Of a stretch of DNA of 64,000 nt, positions 51,410 through 63,004 are shown piece after piece (the first letter of the stretch is position 1; every line of letters starts with the position of its first letter). The position numbers and the translations under genes are program-made. The stretch is from Dillenia suffruticosa (Eukaryota > Streptophyta > Magnoliopsida > Dilleniales > Dilleniaceae): contig JAVTVX010000010.1 in the NCBI GenBank assembly GCA_033439265.1, positions 21,627,056-21,691,055 of the forward strand, written 5' to 3'. The notes beneath the pieces were generated by a model, which worked only from the letters and a program-made list of their open reading frames with translations, did not search any database and was not told the DNA's origin.

Positions 51410-52893
51410 ATGGATATGAGTGAGAAAATGAAGACAACGAGTGAGGAGGTTGATGGCGGTGGTGAGAAGACACAGACAAAGACAAAGACGGGTGTGAAGA
51501 AGATGAAGGGCAGTTTCCAGAGAACAGGGAGGGCAAGTCCGTTTGTGAGATACGGTCTTCCGATGATCTCTGTCACCGTTTTAGGAGCTTTGGGCCTTGC
51601 CCATCTTCTCCAAGGAAGGTCCGTCGCCTCTATCTCTCTCTCTCTCTCTCTCTGTTTAATTTGTTGCCTGCGCGGTAGTTTTTACTTGTTAAGAGGAATT
51701 TTCATCTTTTTGTTCCCCGATAGCTGTGCTTGTCTTCATCTCTGTCTTTGTTATGTTTTTAGGGTTAATGAATTGGAGGACAGAAATGTGACCCTTAAAT
51801 TTAATTAGTTTCCAATTGTGGCCACTCTCACTTGAAGGGCATCATATTGATTGGATGGCAATCGCTGTTGGATTTTAGTTTTAGCCTTTTGTAAATCTAT
51901 ATTTGTATGCAGTTGGGTTTAAATGGCCATAAACATCTTTGTTATGATGATGACTTTTCACTTCTCTCTTGGAGTTTGTTGATTCTTCACATTTTCTCTC
52001 CAAGCTTTTTGCTCTCCTGAGTCCAATTGCTTGGACCACCATGTGTCTCCCTTTTGTCCTTTGATTTAACTGGAATGTCTCATTATATGTTTGCCTTTCC
52101 TATGACTTGACATTCGGGACCAACCTATATGGATCTGCTCTGGCAAGCCTCTCTGCATTCTGGGAGCAGAGCATGCAAAATTCAGCAATGGATCTTAGAA
52201 GAATTCCACTTTGAACGGCATGAGTTTTTCTATTTCTGCATTGGCATTTGAGTTGCTTCCCTTCCTCTTTTAATCTGCACACTCAGCACAGACGTCGGCC
52301 AGTTATGATCATGTCTCTGTGTGGGTTGGGGTGAGATGGGTTGATATTCTTACAGTCAAAGCAGTATCAGTTTCAAGGACCGTAGGCAAAACACCTTTCT
52401 TTTGTGATCTTGTTATGATGACTGGTGTTCTATCTTTCCCCCTGCGAGCCACTGTTTTTTTAAATCTTTATCTAATTCACAATACTTGGCTTTGGCAATT
52501 TTAATTGCAATGTCTAACAACAAATATGACAAGTGCTAAATATTCAATTGATTGCAGAAGTATTTGAATTTGGCTGGACATCTGATTTAATTTTGTGAAT
52601 TTGTAGTTCAGTAAAGATGTGGCAAAGATAAAAGATGATCGCGACTGGGAGATCATTGAAACAAGAAAAGCTTTGTCGAGAACTGGCCCTGTTAAATATA
52701 ATCCCAAAAAGATCTCCTTGGAGGAGGAACTCAAGGTTTGCTCTTTGGTCTTCTATCTGTTCAGTGCTCAATGATCCAGATGAATTAATTTATGCTGTGT
52801 TTGTGCTTCTCTGTTTCTCAGGCTTTGCAAGAGAAGATCGACATTAATAATTACGAGTTTAAGAGGATTCCCAGACCAGATGAAGTCAATTGA
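51410..52893 (+). CDS. COX16: COX16, mitochondrial cytochrome c oxidase assembly protein
   Basis: COX16 is a small inner-membrane protein that helps assemble complex IV, in other organisms by acting on the COX1/COX2 maturation steps. Three exons, 51410-51618, 52612-52735 and 52822-52893, give about 134 aa. After a charged, lysine-rich N-terminus comes one membrane segment at about residues 48-66 ([20 protein letters not shown]), then the family block [39 protein letters not shown] and a C-terminus ending FKRIPRP. Intron 1 has two possible acceptors five bases apart (TAG and CAG); only the downstream CAG keeps the frame. The second Met (51416) is an alternative start. Confidence 0.9.
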
Positions 52894-53803
52894 TGCCCAA
52901 AACTTGTCTGGGTATGCAGGCTTGCTTTTGCAATGCCTGCCTTGGGATCAAGTGACCCAGTAGGTATTAAAACTGTTTCTTCTTGTAAGAAATTTCTTTC
53001 AGATTAGTCTGATCTTGACCAAATGACTTGTCAGACAGTTGATCCGTTTTGTAATGCATACTCCTGTTTTTCTGTATTGTTTCAGCATTGTATTCTCTGA
53101 ACAACTTGTTTATGCGAAGTCAGTTTTAGTTCAACCTCGGAACTAATGGGGTTACCAAATATTTTTGTTCTACAAGAATTAAAATCCTTTGTGGTTGCAC
53201 GGTGGAAAGATCTAACTAGATGGTTGTATTGTGCATAATACCGAATGGGGTTGTGAAATGCTACAATTTATTTGGTTGCACTTTGAATGGTTCAGTATTT
53301 TCTTTCATGAACAACTCGTTCATATGGATAATTATGTTTGTGTGGAAAGTCATGTTGCGGCCATTCTATTGACGCTCAAGCTTAGACCCTTGGAGATTTT
53401 TCTGATTTTTCTAATCAGTTTAAGATGCTGATTTTTCTGCCGAGATTGAGATCTGATAGGTAAAAGTGTCTTCTTTTTTCCAATCAGTTTTGCATTAGTG
53501 TTTGGTAGAATTTGTATTTTATCTAGAAAATTGTGTGTATATGAATATGTAGTAGAACATTATCATGTGTTTGTTTTATTAAGCACAATTCGAGTCAAGG
53601 AGAAAGAATTACAGTTCACTCGGCTGCTTTAAACAAATGCATTACATTCAATGTTTGAGTTTGACAAATCTAGCAGTACAGAGAAGGTAAGTTTACTCCA
53701 GATATGAGATACAGACCAAACGACAACAAGGCTGACTCGCCTGCAATGCCCTATTTCGTCACAGTCAAAAAAGAGTCCAGAAAAGGTCTTGAGGAGTGCA
53801 ACA
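52894..53803. other. 3' flank of COX16
   Basis: Contains the COX16 3' untranslated region and a short spacer to the convergent small gene. No other coding signal seen. Confidence 0.5.
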
Positions 53804-54044
53804 CTATGGAGGTGGTGGTCCAGGCTCAAACAGTGGGGGGCAGCAACTTGTAAACAGACCGCAACAGCACAGCATCGACAAGCTGCAGGAAAGCAGAACT
53901 AGAATGTCAAGCAAGAAAATGTAGATCCAATGATCAAACCAAAATGGTAAGCGAAGAATCAGTTTCATTCTACCAGAAATCAAAGAATCCCCCGCCGGGT
54001 GGACCTGGTCCTAACAACGGCGCTCCTGGTGGTGGCGGATCCAT
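53804..54044 (-). CDS. Small cysteine- and proline-rich protein, 49 aa, CYSTM-like
   Basis: Two exons, 54044-53974 and 53882-53804, joined by a 91-bp GT-AG intron, give an exact 50-codon frame. The N-terminus is MDPPPPGAPLLGPGPPGGG, the middle FFDFCLSMLCCCGLFTSCC, the end PPLFEPGPPPP. The split cysteine codon (TG|C) restores the core when the intron is removed. Without splicing, the first exon hits a stop one codon later. The core resembles the C-terminal cysteine/membrane module of CYSTM stress proteins, which insert in membranes and are often acylated. That family link is inference. It lies convergent to COX16 and just downstream of NCRK. The matching phase and symmetric proline ends make chance unlikely. 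Confidence 0.7.
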
Positions 54045-54839
54045 AGCTTGGATCTCAAGGACGCACAGCCGCTTCTCTGTAGGTGCTAGGGATCTACAAT
54101 CAATGATATTATGGTCTATATATCTGGAAACCAGTGCAACTGTCCTTTCTCTCAAGTCAAGTTCTTCAACTACCATTCAGAGCGAGATTTCAAGGTCTCC
54201 CAACTAACACGTGCAAGGATTTATGGATGTTTCGTTGGGTTCCTCAAATTTATGTGCTTCCCTTGGATGTCTAGCAACTCCATGATAAAGTTGGCACACC
54301 ACATGTTCATGGTTAAGGACAATGCCACCGCACCGGCTTCATAGCCTTCGATTAGGTCGAGAAACTAGAGACGATGTCGAGGAAATAAAGGCCACCTTTT
54401 GATGTCTTTGCTGGTGAAGTTGCCTTGCCACGTATACAGATCAAGTTGCAACAGACAGTCAACTTTTGTTCCTCAGCTCAGCAGACTGTTTGTTCTAGAA
54501 TTTCAGTATCATGGTCATGAAAAAGCAGTCAAAAGATTTTCTCACCATGAATAACATTTCTCAGTTCAAAATTACAAAGAAAGGTACAAAGAAAATATGA
54601 ATCTCATGATCTATTTACATCAACAATTCAAACAACAAATTTAATCAATGAAATAAAATATACAACGGTTCAATATAAGTGTCTTAACATATATATTCCT
54701 TTTTTTTTGCTTTTCTTAAAACAAAAATTTAGAAAAAAAGGGCTCTTTTCCACTCTCAACTCTTTAGACGTGCTTTCTCTCCTATAACCGTAATGGATTT
54801 ACAGCAGGCAAGTTCAAAAAAGCCTGGACAATCATGCTG
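54045..54839. other. Spacer between NCRK and the small cysteine-rich gene
   Basis: About 800 bp holding the NCRK 3' flank and the leader and promoter of the small gene. No clear motif; open frames at 54111-54344 look like chance. Confidence 0.45.
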
Positions 54840-57800
54840 TTACGGTGATTTAAGATTTGCCACACAGAATGATTCAAGTCGCGGTTCAGTCAAATCCACC
54901 ACCTCATCATCATGGGTGCGCCAACTTCTGGCCTTTGAGCTCAATAGGATCAACCTCTCTATGTACCCGGCTGACAAAGGATCTGCCTCTATCCTATCAT
55001 TTCCAATGCACTGAGCATGATCAAAACTTACAGGCAATGAACACCGAGGTGACCATCTATTATTCGATGTAGTTCGCTTGAGCTCTTCGGCACTAATGGG
55101 AGGAGCCTGAATCTCTGTGTCTTGGAAGTCTATGTTTTGATCAAGTTTCAAGCTATGAGTTGACCCCTACATAAAAAATTAAGTTACATGATTCTATGAA
55201 TACGACTTATTGAGACTGAAGCGACGTATATGTCAGAAGTAATACATGAAATACGGTAAGAGGGAAGTTTCTCTTTCTAGATTTTTCAGGTGCAATAGTT
55301 GAAAGAATTTGAACGACTTCACTCATAGTTGGTCTGCACTCGGGATCTAAAAGCAGGCATTCCTTCGCTAAATAAGCCATAATCTGCATCTCTTCCTCAG
55401 GGAAGTTACCCTCCAAGCGAGGATCAGGCAACTCTGAAATTACTCGATTGCTGTCTTTCAAGCGGGGGGTAGCCTGATACAAGAGGAGGAACGCAAGATT
55501 TAGATTTCTAGGATGATCCAAACACGGGGGATGGTGTGCGGACCATAAGACAATATTGACTATATACCCATATGACAAGGCTCTCTTCTCCTTTCTTTGT
55601 GGATTTATGGATGGCTTGTCGACCACTGATCAGCTCAAGAAGAACCACACCGAAACTAAAAACATCTGACTTTAGAGATGCTCTTCCAACAATTGCATAT
55701 TCTGGTGCAAAATAGCCAAAAGTCCCCTGCATTCTAGCTGGAGAACTGGAACAGCTGCTAACACCGTCAGTTTTTATGCTCTTTGCCATACCGAGATCTG
55801 TAATCTGCAAGCAAAAAAAAAAAAAAAATACTCATGGAAAACTAATCAATTATTATAAAGAAAAGCATTGTAATCATGTTTTATGTATGCGTAAATCTAG
55901 TGATTACAATTTTTTGATGAAGTCAAAATTGTGCAAGCAGCGTACAAAGAGGATCAAAGGGGGAAAAAATATCTTACCTTGGCTTTCCAATTCTCGTCCA
56001 AAAGAATATTTGTTGATTTCACATCTCTATGTAAAATTCTGGGAGCAGCCGCCTCATGAAGGTATTCCAAGCCTCTTGCGGCTCCAAGTGCAATTGCAAC
56101 ACGAGTACTCCAGTCCATGTCCCCTCCTGAAGTCCCATCCAGGCTGTCCCTGAGATTGCCATTAGGCATGTACTCAAATACTAGAAGCCTCTCTGCATGT
56201 TTTCCTTGGGATTCTGAGCAGTAGCCAAGCAAAGGAACCACGTGACAATGATGCAGTCTTGATATAAGTTCAATCTGAGGTGAATAAAACCAAAAGGGAA
56301 AAATTAGGGCAAACTAGAAATGGGATTCTGAGCGGTAGCCAAGCAAAGGAACCACCTGACAATGATGCAGTCTTGACATAAGTTCAATCTCAGGTGAATA
56401 AAACCAAAAGGGAAAAATTAGGGAAAACTAAAAAAGATTCCCAAAATTTTCTATAGAATGAAACAATCAAATCTACACTCACGGAGTTGTCCAAATCAAG
56501 AAGAAGCCTCAGAATAAGTTAGAATAATACCTCTGTCAGGAAAATGATATCTGCATCTGGGCCAGCCTGATTTTTTAGTCTCTTGACTGCAACAGTTCTA
56601 CCATCCTTGAGATGACCACGGTAAACATAGCTGCTTCCTCCAACTCCTATCAGATTAGAATTTGAGAATTTATCCGTTGCATAATCTAGTTCAGCATACG
56701 AAAACTGTGTTGTTATTCCATGCAGTCTTCCTGCTTTACTTCTAAATAACAAGGAAGCCTTGTAAAAGCATCCTGCAGAAATGAGGCAAAACCAACAGTT
56801 AGATAACTTGAAAGGTGATTAGGCATTATTTAGTGGGTGGTGATCAATCAGAAGAAAAGACCCGGAAAGGATGTAGATTATCAAAAAAAAAAAAAAAAAA
56901 AGATCATAACAGATGTCAACAATGATCTTACCAGTGATCGGTTTAGTTGGTGAACCCATATCAATTTTGGCCTCTGGCACTGAACTAGTTCTATGGTTGA
57001 TTAGCTCGGTAGCACTATTGCAACTTGTTTCTCTGTCCGATGACAACATTGATGATTGAATAGGGCATTTATCCCTTTGATAGACATAACAAGCCACTGA
57101 AGCAACAAATGCTAAAGTCGTAAGTACTACACATAGCAAGAGAACGATCACCACAACCTTGCTGGACATGTGCTGTTTTGAAGGCTGTGCTTCACTGACA
57201 TTTCCTGAGAAGAAATTTAGTGCTACCCAGATAAGCATTGGGACAACAAGATGGGTCTTTGTACGAATTACTGGAATAAGCGGTAGAAAGAAGACTACAA
57301 TGGTTATAGAAAATAGACTTTCCTAAAAGAATACATCAACGAAGGAAACTACAAACTTTTTTATATGCAAGAGCGTAGTATTATGTATGTTTCCAGAAAG
57401 AACAATTGTTATTGCATTCGCAGTCAAGGAGAAAAAGAATTACCGGATGTGCAGTTGCAGCCAGTGAAACAGCTCGTGTCACCATTGTCTATTGCCACTA
57501 CAGGAAAGCCATTAGCAGGACAAATACAGGTCCATTTATTTAGATCTGCTCCTCCTCCTGCTGACGATGCATTCAACAAATTAAATACCAGGGATATTTT
57601 TAGAAGAGAAATATATGCATGCTCCAAGTAGTTAAAACTTAATTTTGTTTCTGTTATTGGTGTTTCTGGTCAAGCAAATATTAACTTGCTGGGGGGACAA
57701 GGATCTTAGATGTCTGTATGTTCATCTTAATCTGAGTTTGCATCAGAAAGCAATTCTGGAAATCCAAACATTTCAGATCCCACCCACAATCCAGTGGTAG

Positions 57801-58449
57801 ATAATGGTAATCATAAAGTGAATCCGTACATGGAAGGTCTTCCACACACTATATATTATCAGGTGACTCAAAATGGATATTTACAAATTTAAGAACCTTA
57901 GAAAGTAGGACCATGTAGACTTCAGATGGTCCACCGTCTCAGTCCAGAGGTCTACATATCTGAATATGTTTTCCTTTCTTTTCTCAGGGAACTATTGCCT
58001 AGTTTTCAGCCTAAAATTCTTCTATGCTGGCCAAATCAGTAATCACACATTACCGGTAAATCAAGAAAAGAACAAATTTTATGCTTGTAAACAACAGACT
58101 TCAATAGCACTGACCCTGACCCATATTAGCAGGCAAGAAATGTTAGTAGAAGAATAATTCATCAGGCTATAGTGACGAACCGGAAGTGCAGTTACAGGAA
58201 GTAGAACAGTTGGATGCAAGAATACTGCTTTGGCTTGTAGTTTGAGCATAGCAAGTACATGTCCAATTACTTAAACCAGATGTGTTAGGAACTGCATCTG
58301 CAAGAATACAAAAGTTAGAATCATATGCATCAAAGTCAATATCTAAACATTATAATTGCAAAGAACATTTAATACAAACCGCAAAGAGTTGGTAGAAACC
58401 AAAACAGGCAAATAAGGCTGACAAAGGCAACTTCCACTGAGGGCTTCAT
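54840..58449 (-). CDS. NCRK: Receptor-like serine/threonine kinase NCRK
   Basis: NCRK is a single-pass membrane kinase with a cysteine-rich outer domain; in Arabidopsis it binds ROP GTPases and localises to plasma membrane and endosomes. Nine exons: 58449-58380, 58297-58181, 57557-57444, 57204-56932, 56772-56531, 56274-55978, 55804-55568, 55473-55246 and 55166-54840, about 634 aa. Exon 1 is a signal peptide (residues 1-23). Exons 2 and 3 each encode a WTC-x-C...CNCTSG module, so the outer domain is two tandem repeats. The membrane segment is about 117-142. In the kinase, [12 protein letters not shown] is the glycine loop, K255 in VAVK the lysine, HRDVK at 354-358 the catalytic loop and DLG at 374-376 replaces DFG, as I recall is usual for this family. 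The donor after exon 2 (CCG|GTTCGT) is weak. A 5' leader intron is likely (acceptor near 58460). Intron 5 carries a duplicated acceptor. Confidence 0.93.
56208..56434. repeat. 114-bp tandem duplication across an NCRK exon boundary
   Basis: Copy 1 (56208-56321) spans the start of NCRK exon 6 and the end of intron 5. Copy 2 (56322-56434) follows directly and lies wholly in the intron. About six differences are visible over the 113 bp. Copy 2 thus repeats the splice acceptor and the first part of the exon. Confidence 0.88.
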
Positions 58450-61400
58450 TTGTTGCAACCCCTATACTGGAATAATAAAACCGAGGCCAGTTAACATATC
58501 AGAAGAATCGCAGGGACAGAAGCAATGGTTCAGTCAATGAAAGCACAGAGCAATACATGATTCATAAACCCTCATTAGGACAAGGTGTTTGTTTATCAGC
58601 ATGCAATGATGCGCTCATTTCTGCCCAAACCAAACTAGAATCCAGTGTCGATGAAAAAAGCAGATATTATAAGGTTCAACCGGAAGCTTGTGTGCCGGTA
58701 GAAATAGAACAGATCAAACTCCAGATTTTACTAACTATTCTTTCCTGTCCCCAGAAATAACACTATCACCCATAGCAGCAGAACTACAGGACAGAAAAAC
58801 AATGAGCTGCAGAACAGTGGGCAGCCATAAAGACAATAAGCACAAAGGAGTAATTAAATTACTACTTTTGACTGTAATATGCAATAATGTGACAAATTTA
58901 TCATAGATTCTGCAAAAGCAACATTTGCAATCCACATAATTAAATAGCCACAGTAAATATGTTACATCTAAATGCTTAAATGTCAAAAAGAACAGCATCC
59001 ACTTCAAGTCTGAGCGCACGTGTTCATCAAATATTAAATGGAGCTGATCATTCTCACGTCAGACATCTAACACAAATCCAAGTTTGGACTTGTGCTGACA
59101 GAATTCTTGAAAACATCAAAATAGTCTCAACCACATGGAAGTACATGGAATGAATTACGTTGAACTTGATCAGGCATGAAGCAAAAATCAAAATGCAGGA
59201 AGCAAAGTTTAGTTTCATCTTCACTATCACTGCTACTTACTCTTTAGGTGCTAAGGATGGAGATAAAGTAAAAGCCACAAACAGATTTCATTGACCCCAA
59301 AAACTTCGAGAGGGGCAAAATCAATCAAACTTGATAGGTGGGGAAGTGAAATCAAGAAAAGGAAATGCAAGTAACAGCAAATTAATAAGACAGAAAGAGA
59401 TTGATAAATTCACAATAGATTTGGATACCCAAATAGAAATAACCCTAGAAAACAATATCAACCCCCACCATATTTGAAAACGACCCCTTTGCAACTCGAT
59501 GGAGACAGCTCAACCATTTTGTTTCCTATTTGAACTAATACTACATCATAGGACATACCCAATATAATAAAAAGTCGAAACCTTGGGCTTCTGGGTCTGA
59601 CCGTAGCTCGTTGATGATTTCATCAAAAGCAAATAGTATAGCTAATTTTCATTAGATTAGAAATAGGAAATTTAAAAGGACAATAATCAATCATAGTATT
59701 AAAAAAGGAAAGAAATTCAAAATTTTGAAAGGATCGCGTAGGCCAACGGTTGAGAGACTTGGCTTCAAAGCAATATTTAATACGCAGAGGAAAAAAATGG
59801 GTATATGTGTCAGATCCGACGCACATAACAGAGGGGCATTGGAAAATGACGTTTTCGTGGAGGGTGTCGGTAGAAGAATAATCGCAGAAATGGAGGGGGT
59901 GATCGGCACCGTTGAAATTAAAGGAACCGTCAAGATGGGAGTAGATCATTAATCATCTGAGAATCCCTACCAGACACAACAGCGACCCGTGCATAATAAC
60001 GAAAAAATTAAAAAGACACATAATGTTAAAAAAATGGAAATAAAGACAAATGCCCTTTAGCTGTAGAGGGGCTAATGGTACAACTTCTGCGCCCAGATTG
60101 TCATACGGGACCACACCCATGACCTTTATCTCTTCATTTTCTGCCTCAGAAATGAAGATGCAAATGTGATTGATAAATTAGGAAAAATTTTTAACAATAT
60201 GGTTAAAATTAAAATAACTCTTTCTATTTATTTTTAATTATTTAATTGTCAATACTATGTGATCGACTAATCAAATTATATTGATATTAACATGACAAAT
60301 TACATTTTTTATAACAACACGTTAATGAGAAGCAAGTCAAGTTTAAAAATATTCAAAATAATAATTGAATTTTGTCAACTAATTATGTTAAAAATGATTA
60401 AAAAAAAAAGAAGGAAAAAGCTGATGCATCCAAAAAATGAACAACTTGGTAATCGAAACTTTTTGAATTAATCATATAACCAAACCAAGCAAATGGGTCG
60501 CCATTGGATGGAATCACTCCAGTCTCCACAGATAACATTCAAACAGGAAAAGGGTAAGAAACCCATTCTTTCAAAGGAAAAAAAAAAAGTTGGAAGAAAT
60601 TTCGAAAACTGTGCAACCCCCACCCAAAATGAAATGTGGGGATTAAGTTGGCTTACCTTGGGCGGAAAACAAGAGTCCTCCTACGTCCTACCTACTCTGT
60701 TGGGCGCCCTCGGACTAGTAATATGGAAATGGACCTCGAACTCGAAATCCTATATGGGATTGGATAGGAATGGAATCAAAGCCACACCTTTAGTTGCTGC
60801 TCGGCATGATTACGGAAGGAACCAGAAATCTCTTGCCCTTCGGCTTGGTCGAACCGGAAATGGCGGTCAGACCAAAATTCAAGACCCTTCTTGTGTTCTA
60901 CTTGGAAATTAAACCAGTGAGATTCGAGAACGAAGCACTTTTGACACAGCGTCCGAGACCCTCTATTTTTTTTAGCGCATGTATGGGACCCACATTTACC
61001 TCTAATCGAGTACGCCGAAACATAGCATCTGACGTGGAACATACTTGTCCGCGACGCGCCCCAGAGACCAGAGTTGGCTTTCCCGGAGTCCTCGACTCTG
61101 GTGAACGTTACTCAAACGTTACTTCCGACGTTGCTGTGCCCGTAATGAAGATTACGTATAATACTAATAAAAGTTGTAAGGACAGCTCTTACCAAGTTAA
61201 TTTTTGCAGTCTTTGACCCTAAAAAGTCAACAAGATCTACGGTGTCAGATGCACTCAGATCCGGAGAATAGAGGAACATTCATGGTCCTTCCCCTTTTCT
61301 CCTTCAAGTTTTAACTAGAACTTGGACGGAGAGCCTCCAACACATTCGTCTTTGAACAAAAAATTTCAAATTTTGTAACCAAAATTAAATTTCTCTTTAA

Positions 61401-63004
61401 TTGAATCACTCTACTATTACACCAACCCGCAGCAATTCAACCAATTTCTTGTACTAATCATAACATTTTAGCAATTGCCCATAAGAAATATTATGGCCAG
61501 CACGAAACCATCTTTTTCTATTATTATTACTTCCGAAGACCAAGTCCCAGTTATTTTCACACAATTATAACCCTTATGCTCACATTAAAAGCTAATTTTT
61601 CATTTTATTTCAGTTTATATTATCTTTGTCCTCGAAAAAGCAGATTAAGGCATTTCGATGAACATGAAGCCCCCACAGATTCAGAAGTAGGTGGCACCAC
61701 TGTTCTCGTTCCAGATTGTGTCATATTAAGTTTAATACAACAGCATGTACCCACGTATATAGTATAAGAATATAGTACAGATAGATCCTATTTATCCACA
61801 GTGACAGCACCCAGGAATTGAATCAAGCGGCACTCCAACAACAACTTTTAAAAGTCAAATATATTTATCCGATCATAAGTGCATGATCCCTTCTGCCTTT
61901 CTTTCTTCCTGGAATCAAAGAGAGAAGACCGGACTCTAACTGCACCTTCAACATTTTTTTTTTTTTTTTTTTTTTGGTTACAATGAGATTTAAACCCCAA
62001 ATCACAAATCACAAGGTTAAAGGAAAAAGATGTAATCACTACGCCATTCTGTTAGGATAGTTCTTTTAGGAGTCCAGGGTCAGCTGGTATGGCAATCTTA
62101 ATCATAATTGGATCACTGAAATCTAGTTGAGGTAGGTTCAGATAGCTCAAGCTTCAGAAGACTCACAAAATCCACCGTTGAAGAAACATGTACAAGGGTG
62201 TATGCAATCCCGCCCATGTTGCTATAACCTGGTATGATCAAAATCTAGATACCTTGATAAACATTACAAATTGACTTCAAAGTTTTTCTTAAGTGAAATT
62301 TTAAATCATGAAAAGCAATAGGGACAATTAAACCATGGGATATTTAATGGTAAGCCCATAAATGATTCCCAAGTTTTGTTTGGAGTCAAAGTCGATCCTT
62401 TGTGGCGGACATTCCACAATGTGAGCAAACACATTTGCAAACACGCACCCTACCAGAAGTCCCCCCTCCGTTATAATTGCAGACAGAATAACATCAACCT
62501 CCAAAGAGCAAACATAAACGACAATAACGGGAGCTTAAAAAGGTTTTCTGTTTTTATGTTAGGGAGTCAAGAAAAGAATGAAGAGCAAATTATCATATAT
62601 CGAGTGAAGAATTCAACCCCGTATCCCCCCCCCCCCAAATTACAAGGCTATACCCCACCTCTTCTTAAAGAGAAAAATTTTTTCTCTTTAATATTTACAA
62701 ACCTACGGAATCAAACTTCTAATAGTTCCTTCTTTCCATCATTTTTGATCTTAATGCCAATTTCCCCATGCTATCCCCCAACTGTTTATTTCATTTACAA
62801 TACAGAACAAAAAGGACAATATACCCCCATCTTGTAAAAACATCTTAAACCCCTCAAAATCTAAATTGCTCCATTTTTATCTCCCCATTGCCCTTATACA
62901 CCAAAATGAGAAGAGAGACAAAATTACAGAAAAAGCAAAAAGAATTGAGGCACCAAAATATTTTATTGTAATTTGAGGTTGATGCTCGGAATGGACCTCA
63001 ATAG
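58450..63004. other. NCRK promoter and leader plus intergenic DNA to the WAV3-like gene
   Basis: The NCRK 5' untranslated region, probably split by an intron, and its promoter should lie in the first 1-1.5 kb. Beyond that I see no gene. Open frames at 59725-59952, 60493-60912 and 60794-61216 carry no domain I know. A SINE-like piece lies at 61953-62055, and a C run near 62626-62636. The 3' untranslated region of the WAV3-like gene occupies the right end. Confidence 0.45.
61953..62055 (-). mobile_element. SINE-like A-tailed element
   Basis: On the minus strand: GGCGTAGTGATTACATC (box-A-like), GATTTGGGGTTTAAATCTC (box-B-like), ATTGTAACC and a poly-A run of about 22. The order and spacing resemble a tRNA gene start, and the end matches that of the insert at 45651-45750. 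I found no flanking duplication. Confidence 0.45.

Noticed and set aside
52604-52606. Upstream TAG as the COX16 exon 2 acceptor
   Set aside because: It breaks the frame; the CAG five bases downstream gives the conserved [10 protein letters not shown] block.
53944-54207. Plus-strand open frame with NPPPGGPGPN
   Set aside because: It is the antisense shadow of the small minus-strand proline-rich gene, which has a spliced frame that closes exactly.
60493-60912. 139-codon plus-strand open frame
   Set aside because: No family resemblance and poor codon texture in its first half; overlaps another equally open frame.
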